Part shown: positions 1-8,930 of the stretch, piece after piece
How positions within the stretch are numbered: position 1 is the stretch's first letter
Layout: each line of letters begins with the position of its first letter
Assembly: GCA_902776835.1 (NCBI GenBank)
Contig: CACYRK010000003.1
Coordinates: 115,939 to 179,938 of the forward strand
Direction: 5' to 3'
Source: an uncultured Bacteroidales bacterium
GTDB lineage: Bacteria > Bacteroidota > Bacteroidia > Bacteroidales > Muribaculaceae
DNA length: 64,000 nucleotides
Notes under the pieces: generated by a model
What the model was told of the DNA's origin: nothing
What the model saw: the letters and a program-made list of their open reading frames with translations, nothing else
Database searches by the model: none
Program-made: the position numbers and the translations under genes

Positions 1-2
1 TC

Positions 3-251
3 CCCACCGACCCCGACAACATGAAAATCTCCAACCTCACCACACTGGCCGTGTGCGTGTCGCTGTTCTCGGTAGTGATTTTCGCCTCGGTGTTCGGCAC
101 CTTTGTGCCCATTGTGCTTGAGAAACTGAAGATTGACCCCGCCATCGCCACCGGCCCCTTCGTCACCGTGACCAACGACATCGTGGGCATGGTAATCTAC
201 ATGGCCATCAGCACCTGGCTAATCAGCCACTTCCTCGGCATAGCAGTGTAA
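3..251 (+). CDS. mgtE: Magnesium transporter MgtE, C-terminal end (partial)
   Basis: The reading frame is open from the window edge, so this is the last 82 residues of a gene that starts upstream. It holds two hydrophobic helices and the phrase DPAIATGPFVTVTNDIVGM, which matches the conserved last part of the MgtE membrane domain (DPA..sGPfvTt..D..G). MgtE proteins are inner-membrane Mg2+ channels gated by cytoplasmic N and CBS domains, which lie outside this window. An internal ATG at 21 is not a start because the homologous domain continues upstream of it. The family assignment is firm, but the ion specificity is inferred from the family alone. Confidence 0.85.
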   Translation, partial: PTDPDNMKISNLTTLAVCVSLFSVVIFASVFGTFVPIVLEKLKIDPAIATGPFVTVTNDIVGMVIYMAISTWLISHFLGIAV

Positions 252-386
252 AACAATACACAATGCACAACTTATTTTAGGGCTTGGTTGCGTAGAACAT
301 GATAATTATCCTACTGTTATCGTGCATTCGATTGATAATTAGCATTTTTTAACCATTCTTCTGCGGCAACTCATTATTAATTTGGT

Positions 387-394
387 TATATTTG
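387..394 (+). promoter_or_regulatory. Predicted -7 promoter element for the 501 gene
   Basis: TATATTTG is an exact match to the Bacteroidetes -7 consensus TAnnTTTG and lies about 105 bp upstream of the ATG at 501. No good -33 TTTG lies 19-21 bp before it. The rest of 252-500 holds AT-rich sequence, including the 10-bp palindrome GATAATTATC at 301-310, and no gene I can support. Confidence 0.5.
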
Positions 395-500
395 CGCCGA
401 AAAACAACATACCGCTGTGCGAGCGCAAGTTAGCGACACGTGCAGCAGTATTGTTACACAATATCGACAAAAAACACAAACTTTATAAAACTATTACGGT

Positions 501-2204
501 ATGAAAAAAATTTTTACTCTGATTCTCGCTGCCATGGTTGTGACCTGCGCAAGCGCAATCACGCGCCTTCCCGACCAAGGCGTGTACAACATTAAAAACG
601 TGTATTCTAACACGTACGTAGTACTGCAGAATACGTACTTAGCCGACATTACCGCCCAAACAGCCGAAGATGCCAGCGACCTGCTCGTGTGGTACGGCGC
701 CCGCGACGCCAATGGCGAAGCACTCCTGAGCGTGCTCAGCGGCGACGGTGGCGACATGATGGCCACTCTCGACATGATTAAAGGCCTCATTGAGGATGTG
801 CTGGAGTATAATGACCAGCCCACCTGGTTCCTCGATGAGATGTTCCAACTTCACTTGGTGCCCACTGGCGATGCCGACGGCTCGGTGTATCTGTGCGTCG
901 ACGTGCCCGAGATTGAGAACTGGGAAGAGATTCGCGACATCATCCTCGAAGCCGCCGGCGGCCAAACCGCTGTCAATTACTACATAACCCACATGCACCC
1001 CGGCAACCGCCACTACATGGGCATTGACTACGACGGCAGTTTCGGCTACCGCTTAGAGGCTGGCACACCCGAGGGTACCGACATCAAGTTCCTCATGGAA
1101 CCCTGCCTGGACTTTGAGAGCGGTTTCTGCTTCATCAAGAATGCCGACGCCGAAAACAACGCCCCCTACCTGCGCCGCGTGCACAGCCTGCGCAGCACCG
1201 TCGACCTGGAGTGGCCCTGCAACGATGCCAGTGCAGTGTTTGAACTTGGCACCGATGGCCACAGGGTCAACAAACTCGCCGTGCAAGGGCTCGACCTGGC
1301 ACCGCTGGCTGCCGCGCTTGGTGAAGGTGCCTACATGACGCTGTGCCCCACCAATAGCGTCGACGACAAGTTTGCTTACAACAACGCCGTCCTCAAACTG
1401 CAATTGCCCGATGAGGGCGTGGCTGCCAACGCAGTTCTGGCCGCTGCCGCACAGGCGCTTGGCGAGGACAGCAAACTGTATGCCGCACTGAGCAGCAAAA
1501 GCGACCTGATTGCTGACCGCGCAGCACTCTACTTCGTGCTCGGCGAGAACGGCGACGTGGACATCGTTGGCGATGACGACTTGCTCGAACTGGCCGACGC
1601 CGGCAAGTGGCAAATCGAATATATCGACGGTTCTGACTTCTACTTCGCCCCCGAGGCTGCTGTAGAGGCCAACGGCAAGTATTACACCACGCTCAAGGCC
1701 GCCTTCAACTACACCATCGTCAACCCCGACAAAGTTACTGCATATCTCGTGCGTAACGTAGCCGTGGACGGCACGCCAGAACTCGAGGCCATCGAGGACA
1801 ACGAGATTCCAGCCGGCGAGGCTGTGCTGCTCGAGTGCGCTACTCAAGACGACGAGGACAACATGCTCATGCCGTTTGCCGCAGCCAACCCGTCGGGCGC
1901 TCCGCGTGCGATGCCCGAGACACCGCTGCTGACCATGCTCGAAGGCACTTATTTCGACGACGACACGCCGAACGACAAGAACTTCATGCTCACCCTGCAG
2001 GATGGGATGACCTTTGCCGTCGACAACGCGCTCGAGTATATGCCGGCCAACAAGGCTTGGGCCAACAAGCAGATTGTCACTGCAATCACCACCGTTAAGA
2101 CCGACGCCCAAAACGATGACGCCATCTACGACCTGCTGGGTCGCAAAGTGGTCAACCCCACCCACGGCATCTACATCGTCAACGGCAAGAAAGTGGTGAA
2201 GTAA
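501..2204 (+). CDS. Secreted protein of unknown function with C-terminal sorting-type end
   Basis: This 567-residue protein starts with a clear signal peptide (MKKIFTLILAAMVVTCASA). It ends with a short beta-rich tail, AIYDLLGRKVVNP...GIYIVNGKKVVK, of the kind found at the C-termini of secreted or surface proteins in Bacteroidales and related to the Por (type IX) sorting tail. Residues of about 370-470 (ANGKYYTTLKAAFNYTIVNP, then IPAGEAVLLE) form a module also found in the protein at 3445. I do not recognise a catalytic domain. It is most likely an exported cell-surface protein. It stands alone, with the transposase gene following after about 110 bp. Confidence 0.8.
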   Translation: MKKIFTLILAAMVVTCASAITRLPDQGVYNIKNVYSNTYVVLQNTYLADITAQTAEDASDLLVWYGARDANGEALLSVLSGDGGDMMATLDMIKGLIEDVLEYNDQPTWFLDEMFQLHLVPTGDADGSVYLCVDVPEIENWEEIRDIILEAAGGQTAVNYYITHMHPGNRHYMGIDYDGSFGYRLEAGTPEGTDIKFLMEPCLDFESGFCFIKNADAENNAPYLRRVHSLRSTVDLEWPCNDASAVFELGTDGHRVNKLAVQGLDLAPLAAALGEGAYMTLCPTNSVDDKFAYNNAVLKLQLPDEGVAANAVLAAAAQALGEDSKLYAALSSKSDLIADRAALYFVLGENGDVDIVGDDDLLELADAGKWQIEYIDGSDFYFAPEAAVEANGKYYTTLKAAFNYTIVNPDKVTAYLVRNVAVDGTPELEAIEDNEIPAGEAVLLECATQDDEDNMLMPFAAANPSGAPRAMPETPLLTMLEGTYFDDDTPNDKNFMLTLQDGMTFAVDNALEYMPANKAWANKQIVTAITTVKTDAQNDDAIYDLLGRKVVNPTHGIYIVNGKKVVK

Positions 2205-2215
2205 GAATTTTGCAC

Positions 2216-2307
2216 GTCGGTCTGTATTGCAAGCACGTCAGTCTGTATTGCAAGCGACAGCTTGCACAAGTGTCAGTCTGTATTGCAAGCGACAGCTTGC
2301 ACAAGTG
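2216..2307. repeat. REP-like palindromic repeats, left flank of RAYT gene
   Basis: Three direct copies of GTCRGTCTGTATTGCAAGC begin at 2216, 2237 and 2272. The second and third copies (35-bp period) continue into a hairpin, TGCAAGC-GACA-GCTTGCA, with 7-bp arms. The same motif occurs in inverted orientation just after the transposase gene (3322-3339). Palindromes next to a RAYT gene are the usual arrangement of REP elements and their cognate transposase. Confidence 0.7.
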
Positions 2308-2314
2308 TAGAGTC

Positions 2315-3295
2315 ATGGAATACAATCGAAATAAGCAACGGCGTGAATGGTGGCAGGCACACCACGAGAAATTGGGATTGGTGCCGCACTATTCCATGAA
2401 GCGCCGCAAGCCAAGTCACGACTATAGCAGCCCATGCATCTACATGATTACGATTGACACGCTGGAACGACGCCGCGTTTTGGGCGAGTTGAACGCCCCG
2501 GGCGACACCCGCCCAGAACCGTGGCTGCTTCCTTCGGAACTCGGACACAAAGTGTTGTCGTGCTGGCATGAGATTTCGTCGCGCTATCCGCAGGTGAGGA
2601 CAATGGGCGTTCAATTAATGCCCGACCACTTGCATGGCATTCTCTATGCTACTGAGAAACTGCCGTACCACATCGGAAGGGTGATTAGTGGCTTCAAAGC
2701 GGGGTGTAATAAAGCCTCCCGCCAACTGATAGGCGGCACACTATGGGAAGACGGCTATCAAGACACCATTCTCCGGGGCAAGGGCCAATTGAAGCGCATG
2801 ATGCATTATTTGCAGGACAATCCCCGCAGATTGTGGATTAAGCGGCAAAATCCCGAGTTATTCTCCATAAAGAATGACATTACCATAGGCAACCAGAAGG
2901 TTGCCGTCGCAGGAAATGTGTTCTTGCTGGAGTACCCCGAGAAGGCCGTGGTGCAATGCAGCCGCAGCATCGACACCGAGGAGGCGATAGCCCATGAGGT
3001 CGAAAAATACATGAGCATGGCTAAAAGTGGAGTGGTGCTGATCTCGGCAGCCATCAGCAAGGCCGAGAAGGCGGTGATGCGAGCCGCTTTTGAGGGCGGG
3101 TTCAAAACCATCGTGATTCTTGAGAATGGCTTCTCGCAGTATTGGAAGCCAGGTGGACAGCAGTTTGATGCTTGCGCCCAAGGGCGGTTGCTACTCGTAG
3201 CACCATGGCCGCACCACAACAGTTATGTGAGAATCACAAGAGAGCAATGCCTGGAAATGAACGCCGTGGCGCGACAAATTGCCGAAATGCCTTGA
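2315..3295 (+). CDS. REP-associated Y1 transposase (RAYT) with DprA/SLOG-like C-terminal domain
   Basis: The first part (about residues 25-185) is a Y1/IS200-type HUH transposase domain. The metal-binding motif is LMPDHLHGIL near residue 104, and the likely nucleophile is the tyrosine in MMHYLQDNPRRLW near residue 164. The tail (about 190-326) is not part of usual RAYTs. GVVLISAAISKAEKAVMRAA followed by GGFKTIVILENGF and a late GRLLLVAPW resembles the Rossmann-like SLOG fold of DprA. The frame is open from a TTG at 2210, but that start lies in the palindromic repeats, so I chose the ATG at 2315. Single-copy domesticated RAYTs act on REP palindromes, and such palindromes flank this gene on both sides. 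The SLOG assignment is an inference from motif spacing. Confidence 0.75.
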   Translation: MEYNRNKQRREWWQAHHEKLGLVPHYSMKRRKPSHDYSSPCIYMITIDTLERRRVLGELNAPGDTRPEPWLLPSELGHKVLSCWHEISSRYPQVRTMGVQLMPDHLHGILYATEKLPYHIGRVISGFKAGCNKASRQLIGGTLWEDGYQDTILRGKGQLKRMMHYLQDNPRRLWIKRQNPELFSIKNDITIGNQKVAVAGNVFLLEYPEKAVVQCSRSIDTEEAIAHEVEKYMSMAKSGVVLISAAISKAEKAVMRAAFEGGFKTIVILENGFSQYWKPGGQQFDACAQGRLLLVAPWPHHNSYVRITREQCLEMNAVARQIAEMP

Positions 3296-3309
3296 TGGCG
3301 CACCTGCAT

Positions 3310-3339
3310 GCGAGGCCATACCTCGCAATACACACCGAC
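3310..3339. repeat. REP-like palindrome, right flank of RAYT gene
   Basis: A hairpin TGCGAGG-CCATA-CCTCGCA (7-bp arms) spans about 3309-3327. It is followed by AATACACACCGAC. Read in reverse complement, 3322-3339 matches the left-flank motif GTCGGTCTGTATTGCAAG at 16 of 18 positions, so the transposase gene sits between inverted copies. Confidence 0.65.
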
Positions 3340-3444
3340 TCACCCGGCAGCGCAACAATTCTTCAACAACCACAATGGCAGCAACAATGCTACCACCAAA
3401 ATACATAAAAAAGAAAACAAAGAAAAATTCAAAATAACAACATC

Positions 3445-6400
3445 ATGAATCGTTTTTTAAAATTTAAAACGCTACTATTTCTGATGCTCTTTGCCTTTGC
3501 AGGACAAAATGCATGGGCTGATAATTACTCTTGGTTCAATTTTGATGTATATGTTAAGGCAAAGGTAAAGACAGCAGATGGGCTTGTTTATGATAATCCT
3601 GAAACTGGAACTGTTTATGCAAAATTGGCATGTAATAGTGCTGAAAAAGAAAATCATGAATATGCACACACACATCCAAGTAATGCTTCTGATGTACAAT
3701 CGTATTCCCTTGATGCAACGCTTCATGCAATTCCTAATACTGGTTTCAAATTCCTTTATTGGACAAAAGAGGATGGTTCAATAATTAGTGCATCAGAAAC
3801 TGAACAAAATGATGGCAAAGCAACTGTAGCATGTAATGCTACTTTAAGATGCTTTTATGGAGAAAAAGGGTCAGGTGATTCAAACCATGATGCATCTCAT
3901 AAGTCATTGATTCAACAATACGGTACGTACTCAAACATATTCAATTACTACGCTGTTTTTGAACCAATATTAGCATCGATAGCTGTCAAATCAAATAACA
4001 CGAATCTTGGTCGTGCTATATGTTCAAAATACGACAATGATTTAGGGGATGAAGTCACAATTAAAGCCTATTGTATTGATTATGACACAAAATTTTTGGG
4101 ATGGGAAGTAAATGGCGAGATAATCAGCCGTGAGAATCCTTACACTTTCACCGTAACAAATAAGGCAAATAATTCAGACGAAACTATAATATATACTGCT
4201 GTTTTCGAGAATGGATATAATTTCCACCGTATAAGGAATTATGTTACAAAGAATTATCTAAATGCAATTAGTGATGATGGTAATACTTCGACATTAGTTT
4301 CGGGAGGATCAATTACATCACTCGAATTAAATACTAATGACTTGAACGATGTAATGTATGAGGCGGGGTCAATAGTTGATATTTATTATGCTCGCATTCC
4401 CAACGACACACGCTACTACTACGATTATTTCGTCCAAGGAGCAAAAGCAAGTAAATATTATGATTTTGATCCCGACGACCCAACAAGTAGTACAGGAGGT
4501 GTGTTCTTGAGGATGCCTTATGACGCAAAAACATATACAAATACCTGGGCTTTCGCAACAGCCAACGAAGGTGGCTTCAGATTTACCGACGACAATGGAA
4601 CCCCAAAAATCACTATGGGTGAAAGACCAGAATCTCAATGGTACATCGAGTGCATTGACAAGGACCTTGAGACTAAGGAGAATTATTTCTCGCTGGATCC
4701 CGACAAGTTGGTTGAGGTGGGTGGCAAGTATTACACTACGTTGCGCACGTCGTGGAATATCTTGTTCAACCCCGAGCAGATGACACCCTATATCGTGAGC
4801 AGCTTTGATGAAACGGCTGGCACGTTCGAGATGGAGCCCCTCACAGGCAATATCATCCCTGCCGGCACTCCGGTGGTTATCGAGACCAAAAGCAACGACA
4901 TTGAGGAGAACCGTATGGTGCCTACTCTCACGGCAGCAGCCAGCGGTGCAGTACCCAGCGAAAACAAACTGATTTCCAGCGACAAGTACTTCCCCAACCA
5001 AGATCCTCCCTACAGCAACTGCAAGGCTCTGACAGTGAACAACGACGGCAAACTGGTCTTCGGTGGTAACGCGCTCAGCAAAGTTAACGGCAACGAGGCC
5101 TATCTGAGCGTGGCTAACGAGGTGGCGTTGGAGAAAGAGACTCCTGAGACTCCTGAGGTTACTTTGGCGGAGTTGCTGGCCAGTGGTGACACTCAGAACA
5201 CTTACATTGTGACTGACCTTACGGCGGTGGAGATTGTGAACGACGATCAGTTGATTATCGCCAAGGACAACAATGGTTACGCTACGAAGGACGTGATGCC
5301 GGAAGGCGACTATGTAGACTATATGCACACGGCCAGCGGTATCACTAACAACGACTTGAACATCGACGTGCCCGATGAATACGACCAGAGCAACTGGATT
5401 GCGCTGCGCGTGCCGGCCGGGGCTTTGCTGACCACCGACATGAAGGGCAAGCACCTCACGGGCGTTAAGGGTCGCCTGGTGAACACCGCCAACCCAGAGT
5501 TTGTGCTCGACAAGTTGCCCGACACTGAAGACGAGGGGGTCGCATCGACCGCGCTCAATGTCTTTATCCCTGCCAGTTTCAAGGGTACTCAGCCTTCGAC
5601 CGTGGGCTCGCAAAAGGACTACTTCTTCGTGCAGCCCAAGCCCATGGAGATGGCTAACATCACTTGGGCACAGTGGGACGGTGAGAAATTCATCTCACCG
5701 GTTCACGACGATGCTCATCCCGACTGGAACCAGGCTGAGTTGGTGGGCAGTTTTGAACTGAACGGCGCCTACCTGGAAAGCCAGGGCGGTGGCGGCCTGG
5801 ACATGAGCACGCTTAAGGCCGGCCATGCCTACGCCATGACCCCCGCGGTAATTAAGGTGAAGACCGGCGACTACGACCATGTGTACGTGCTGGGCACCGT
5901 GAACGGTCTAAATTGGGACACCAACAAGGGCGTGGAGATGGAGACCAGCGACGGCACCGTTTACACCGCGATTGTAACCGCCAACAACAGCGGCGACGGC
6001 TACGATTACTTCAGTTTCACCAAGAAGTTGGGCACATCGTGGGAAGCCATCAACGCCAGTCGCTTCGGCTCAGAAGCCAGCGGCAGCTATTGGGATGTGC
6101 TTGACCAGCACTACAACACGCCTCTCACCTTGAGATACTGGGGCGGCAGCACCGGTTCGTTCCGTGTGCCCGAGGGAACCTATCGGCTCACCGTCACTCT
6201 GGCCGATGGCGAGAACTACTATGCCGGCACTGTCGTGATTCAGCGCGCCGGCGCCTCGCAGGCTCCGCGGCGCAAGGCCGACGGCGACAATGGCTATGTG
6301 GTTTATCCCATCAGCATGACCCAGATTACCAGCGAGGAGAATAACGTGGTGACTGGCGTGAGCACCGTGGGTGGCGACCGCGTGGCGGTGAGCCGCCAGT

Positions 6401-6507
6401 ATGTCAACGTGGCCGGTGTGCGCGCCTCGCAGCCGTGGAATGGCGTAAACATCGTCATCACCACCTACAGCGACGGCACAACCACCGCCACCAAAATCGT
6501 GAAATAA
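3445..6507 (+). CDS. Large secreted modular protein of unknown function
   Basis: This 1020-residue protein has an N-terminal signal peptide (FLMLFAFAGQNAWA) and a C-terminal sorting-like tail (VNVAGVRASQPWNGVNIVIT...KIVK). Residues 1 to about 370 are encoded by AT-rich DNA and contain repeat-like strands such as DATLHAIPNTGFKFLYWTKE. From about 4,600 onward the DNA becomes clearly GC-richer. There the protein has a module shared with the 501 protein (VGGKYYTTLRTSWNILFNPE...IPAGTPVVIE). It also has a second module shared with the 58016 protein (YDQSNWIALR, NVFIPASF, FFVQPKPMEMANITW, AELVGSFELNG). The function is unknown; it is probably a surface or matrix protein. The sharp composition change suggests that the 5' third was exchanged by recombination. 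Confidence 0.8.
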   Translation: MNRFLKFKTLLFLMLFAFAGQNAWADNYSWFNFDVYVKAKVKTADGLVYDNPETGTVYAKLACNSAEKENHEYAHTHPSNASDVQSYSLDATLHAIPNTGFKFLYWTKEDGSIISASETEQNDGKATVACNATLRCFYGEKGSGDSNHDASHKSLIQQYGTYSNIFNYYAVFEPILASIAVKSNNTNLGRAICSKYDNDLGDEVTIKAYCIDYDTKFLGWEVNGEIISRENPYTFTVTNKANNSDETIIYTAVFENGYNFHRIRNYVTKNYLNAISDDGNTSTLVSGGSITSLELNTNDLNDVMYEAGSIVDIYYARIPNDTRYYYDYFVQGAKASKYYDFDPDDPTSSTGGVFLRMPYDAKTYTNTWAFATANEGGFRFTDDNGTPKITMGERPESQWYIECIDKDLETKENYFSLDPDKLVEVGGKYYTTLRTSWNILFNPEQMTPYIVSSFDETAGTFEMEPLTGNIIPAGTPVVIETKSNDIEENRMVPTLTAAASGAVPSENKLISSDKYFPNQDPPYSNCKALTVNNDGKLVFGGNALSKVNGNEAYLSVANEVALEKETPETPEVTLAELLASGDTQNTYIVTDLTAVEIVNDDQLIIAKDNNGYATKDVMPEGDYVDYMHTASGITNNDLNIDVPDEYDQSNWIALRVPAGALLTTDMKGKHLTGVKGRLVNTANPEFVLDKLPDTEDEGVASTALNVFIPASFKGTQPSTVGSQKDYFFVQPKPMEMANITWAQWDGEKFISPVHDDAHPDWNQAELVGSFELNGAYLESQGGGGLDMSTLKAGHAYAMTPAVIKVKTGDYDHVYVLGTVNGLNWDTNKGVEMETSDGTVYTAIVTANNSGDGYDYFSFTKKLGTSWEAINASRFGSEASGSYWDVLDQHYNTPLTLRYWGGSTGSFRVPEGTYRLTVTLADGENYYAGTVVIQRAGASQAPRRKADGDNGYVVYPISMTQITSEENNVVTGVSTVGGDRVAVSRQYVNVAGVRASQPWNGVNIVITTYSDGTTTATKIVK

Positions 6508-6519
6508 CGCCAACAGGCT

Positions 6520-7743
6520 ATGACATTTAGTCGATTGAAAGCAACTACGATGGCACTTGTGGCAACAATTTTGCTTGCCACAAGTGCCATTGTCATGGCC
6601 CAGCCGCAAGTACCGTGGACCAACGGTGGCCCGTTGCTGCCCGACAGCAGCAACTTCGTCACCGCCAGTCTGCTCATCGCTTCTCCCGGCGAAGCAATTT
6701 ACTCTACTTATGGCCATGCAGCCATTCGCATGGAGTGCCCAGTGCATAATTTGGACTATTGCTTCAGTTTTGAGCAAGAAGCTGATATGGGAGGTTTTAT
6801 CAAGTTTTTTGTTGGCAAGACCGATGCTCACATGGTGGCAGTACCTACGGTAAAGTTTCTAACTGAATTTAACAAAGAAGGTCGCGAGGTGAAGCAATAT
6901 ATACTTAATCTCACTACTCATGAGAAGAAAGAACTATGGCGATTGCTTGATAATGACTATGTGGATGAGGAAGTGCGACATTTCAACCTCCTTCAAAACA
7001 ACTGCTCTTCGGTGTCGCTAATGGCGATTGAAAACGTTGTTACAGATGAAACTATTGACTTCAACGGATGGCCAGAAGAATTTAAGATGAACAATGGCAA
7101 GGTGTTCAGATTAATGACAAAATCTTCTCCTTGGTTAGAGTTTATTAGTATCACATTAGGCGGAACAGAGAGTGATGCTTTCTGGGAGCAAGAGCAAAGA
7201 GCAGCTCCTGCATTATTGACAAAAGTTATTAAAAAGGCTGAAATTGTTGATGCAAATGGCAATCGCCGTCCAATGATTAATGACGAAAAACAAATATTTC
7301 CTCTTAAAAACAGATTTGAAGCATCGCCAGTAACTCCTTTTTGGGTATTTAGCTTGCTTTTTCTTGCCGTTTCGTTAATCACCTTAGCTCAGTTTAAATG
7401 GAAACTGAAATGGCCTATGCGAGCACTTGACATTCTACTGATGGTGCTTGTTACTGCCGTGGGGTTTTTCTTGATTTACACCAGTTTTGTGTCGGGGCTT
7501 TTTGGCAAGCATTGGAATTGGTATTTGATTCCGTTCAATCCGTTGCCGCTGATTATTTGGCTGATTTGGCGCAAGCGCAAAGGATTCTATAAGGTTTATC
7601 TGCTCTACACTGTTGTGCTGGTGCTCTTTATCCTTGCCACACCACTCAGCGAGCAACTCGACCTGCCACACCAACTCATCACCGCCACCCTTGCCGTGCG
7701 ATGCCTCTACAACTACTACGAGGGCCGTCGCCAAGCCACCTAA
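6520..7743 (+). CDS. DUF4105 (Lnb N-terminal periplasmic domain-like) membrane protein
   Basis: A signal peptide or first helix is followed by a DUF4105-type domain with the diagnostic phrase ASPGEAIYSTYGHAAIRME (about residues 52-70). The region HFNLLQNNCSSVSLMAIE carries the conserved cysteine typical of this papain-like or NlpC-like fold. The last third holds three to four hydrophobic helices (from about residue 270). The protein is probably anchored in the inner membrane with the DUF4105 domain in the periplasm. DUF4105 proteins are common in Bacteroidetes and their reaction is not settled. The gene follows the 3445 gene after only 12 bp and may be co-transcribed with it. Confidence 0.8.
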   Translation: MTFSRLKATTMALVATILLATSAIVMAQPQVPWTNGGPLLPDSSNFVTASLLIASPGEAIYSTYGHAAIRMECPVHNLDYCFSFEQEADMGGFIKFFVGKTDAHMVAVPTVKFLTEFNKEGREVKQYILNLTTHEKKELWRLLDNDYVDEEVRHFNLLQNNCSSVSLMAIENVVTDETIDFNGWPEEFKMNNGKVFRLMTKSSPWLEFISITLGGTESDAFWEQEQRAAPALLTKVIKKAEIVDANGNRRPMINDEKQIFPLKNRFEASPVTPFWVFSLLFLAVSLITLAQFKWKLKWPMRALDILLMVLVTAVGFFLIYTSFVSGLFGKHWNWYLIPFNPLPLIIWLIWRKRKGFYKVYLLYTVVLVLFILATPLSEQLDLPHQLITATLAVRCLYNYYEGRRQAT

Positions 7744-7763
7744 AATCAGCACACAAGGCGTTT

Positions 7764-7951
7764 AACCCAAATCGGTCATTAGAAATTATGTCAGAACAGA
7801 ATTTGTTTTGAGAGTATTGCTGTTGGTGAAATCGAAGGCATAGCGGGCTATGGCGAGATTTCAGTGGCAGCAAGACGCCAAAACAAAACTGTTATGGTAT
7901 AATTAGGCCTAAAAAAATAATATAATACCGTTCTTGTGACCGATTTGGGTT
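7764..7951. repeat. Long-hairpin (MITE-like) element, copy 1
   Basis: This 188-bp element is bounded by inverted ends AACCCAAATCGGTCATTAGAA and TTCTTGTGACCGATTTGGGTT-type sequence. Internally, an arm containing AATTATG and TTTGTTTTG pairs with CAAAACAAAACTGTTATGG, and the centre is CATAGC-GG-GCTATG. The whole element folds on itself as one imperfect hairpin. A second copy lies at 33819-34004. No coding capacity is seen. Its right edge overlaps the stop codon of the minus-strand gene at 7950. Confidence 0.75.
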
Positions 7952-8687
7952 ACGGTTGGGGGGTTGGATGGGTGGAGTTCGCTATGAGGTGCTTGCGGAG
8001 TTTGCTGCACATGGGGATGAAGATAATCACCGACACGATTCCGGCAATCAGGGCGCAGGTCACGGGTACAATCAGGCTGAAGAGCATGTCGACTTTCTCC
8101 TTGGCAATGACAATTGAGAGCCACTTGATTCCTTGGCGGCGTATCACGATAAAGGCGGCTCGGGAAGCCTTGGCAATGTACTTGGGGCCGATGCGTTTCA
8201 CCAATTGCCGCCCCAGCCATCCCACTACGCTTTTCATCTTCTGCAGGAGCGGGTACTTGCCCAGCATTAGCCCGGAACTCTCGATGGCTACGACTTTCTG
8301 TACCGACTTTGTTTCATCGGCATGCTCGTCGTCGGCTGTGCCGTATAACAGGATTATGCGTTGCATAGCCATGTAGAGGCACGCTTGGAAGAATGCGATG
8401 TCGACGGCGCAGGCAATCACAATCCCCCAGATGCTCTCGGGGAAGCAGGTAAAGAACGACATCAGAAATACCATAAAGCCAAAAGTGCGTATTATCGACT
8501 TGTACTGCTTCGCCTTCTGCTTGTCGGTGAGGACGCTTGACAATGATGTCTCCAGGGCCTTGCCACACATCTCATCCTCGTTGTCGCGATAGAAGCGTCG
8601 CACCACCTTGCGCGTGTATCTCTCTTTGTTGAGACGCACCACATTGATTCTCAGCACGAGCGACAGTAGCCACGCGTACTTATCCAT
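7950..8687 (-). CDS. Membrane protein of unknown function, probably 3'-truncated
   Basis: This is a 245-residue protein counted from the ATG at 8687. A TTG at 8723 is in frame and would add 12 residues. Two hydrophobic stretches lie in the middle (around TFGFMVFLMSFFTCFPESIWGIVIACAVDIAFFQACLYMA) and another near the end (IVPVTCALIAGIVSVIIFIPM). A basic N-terminal half precedes them. I do not recognise the family. The stop codon (7950-7952) lies at the edge of the hairpin element, and the last residues NSTHPTPQP look non-native, so the element's insertion may have removed the original C-terminus. Confidence 0.6.
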   Translation of the reverse strand: MDKYAWLLSLVLRINVVRLNKERYTRKVVRRFYRDNEDEMCGKALETSLSSVLTDKQKAKQYKSIIRTFGFMVFLMSFFTCFPESIWGIVIACAVDIAFFQACLYMAMQRIILLYGTADDEHADETKSVQKVVAIESSGLMLGKYPLLQKMKSVVGWLGRQLVKRIGPKYIAKASRAAFIVIRRQGIKWLSIVIAKEKVDMLFSLIVPVTCALIAGIVSVIIFIPMCSKLRKHLIANSTHPTPQP

Positions 8688-8930
8688 GCAGAAGGCAGCC
8701 AGGTTTTTAATCTTGTCAAGCAAAGCAATCAGTTTAATCCGTTGGCGGAATTAATTGGTTGGTGAAACAAAGACAAAAAGCCGTGCGCATTGTTGATTTC
8801 AGTGATTTAGCGGTGCGCTTAAATGCGACAAAAATCATCTATTGGCACAACTTGAAGGCAAATTTCGTCATAATTCTTGAGGTGTGCAAACATTCCGCTC
8901 AAGATTTTGTAAATGCCTCGGCCAGTGGGT

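Noticed and set aside
1053..2165. 370-residue open frame on minus, opposite the 501 gene
   Set aside because: It has the same shadow pattern. The plus frame has a signal peptide and a conserved C-terminal tail.
2210..2314. Start of the RAYT gene at the TTG at 2210
   Set aside because: That segment consists of the REP-like repeats, and TTG is an unlikely start here. The ATG at 2315 starts a normal family N-terminus.
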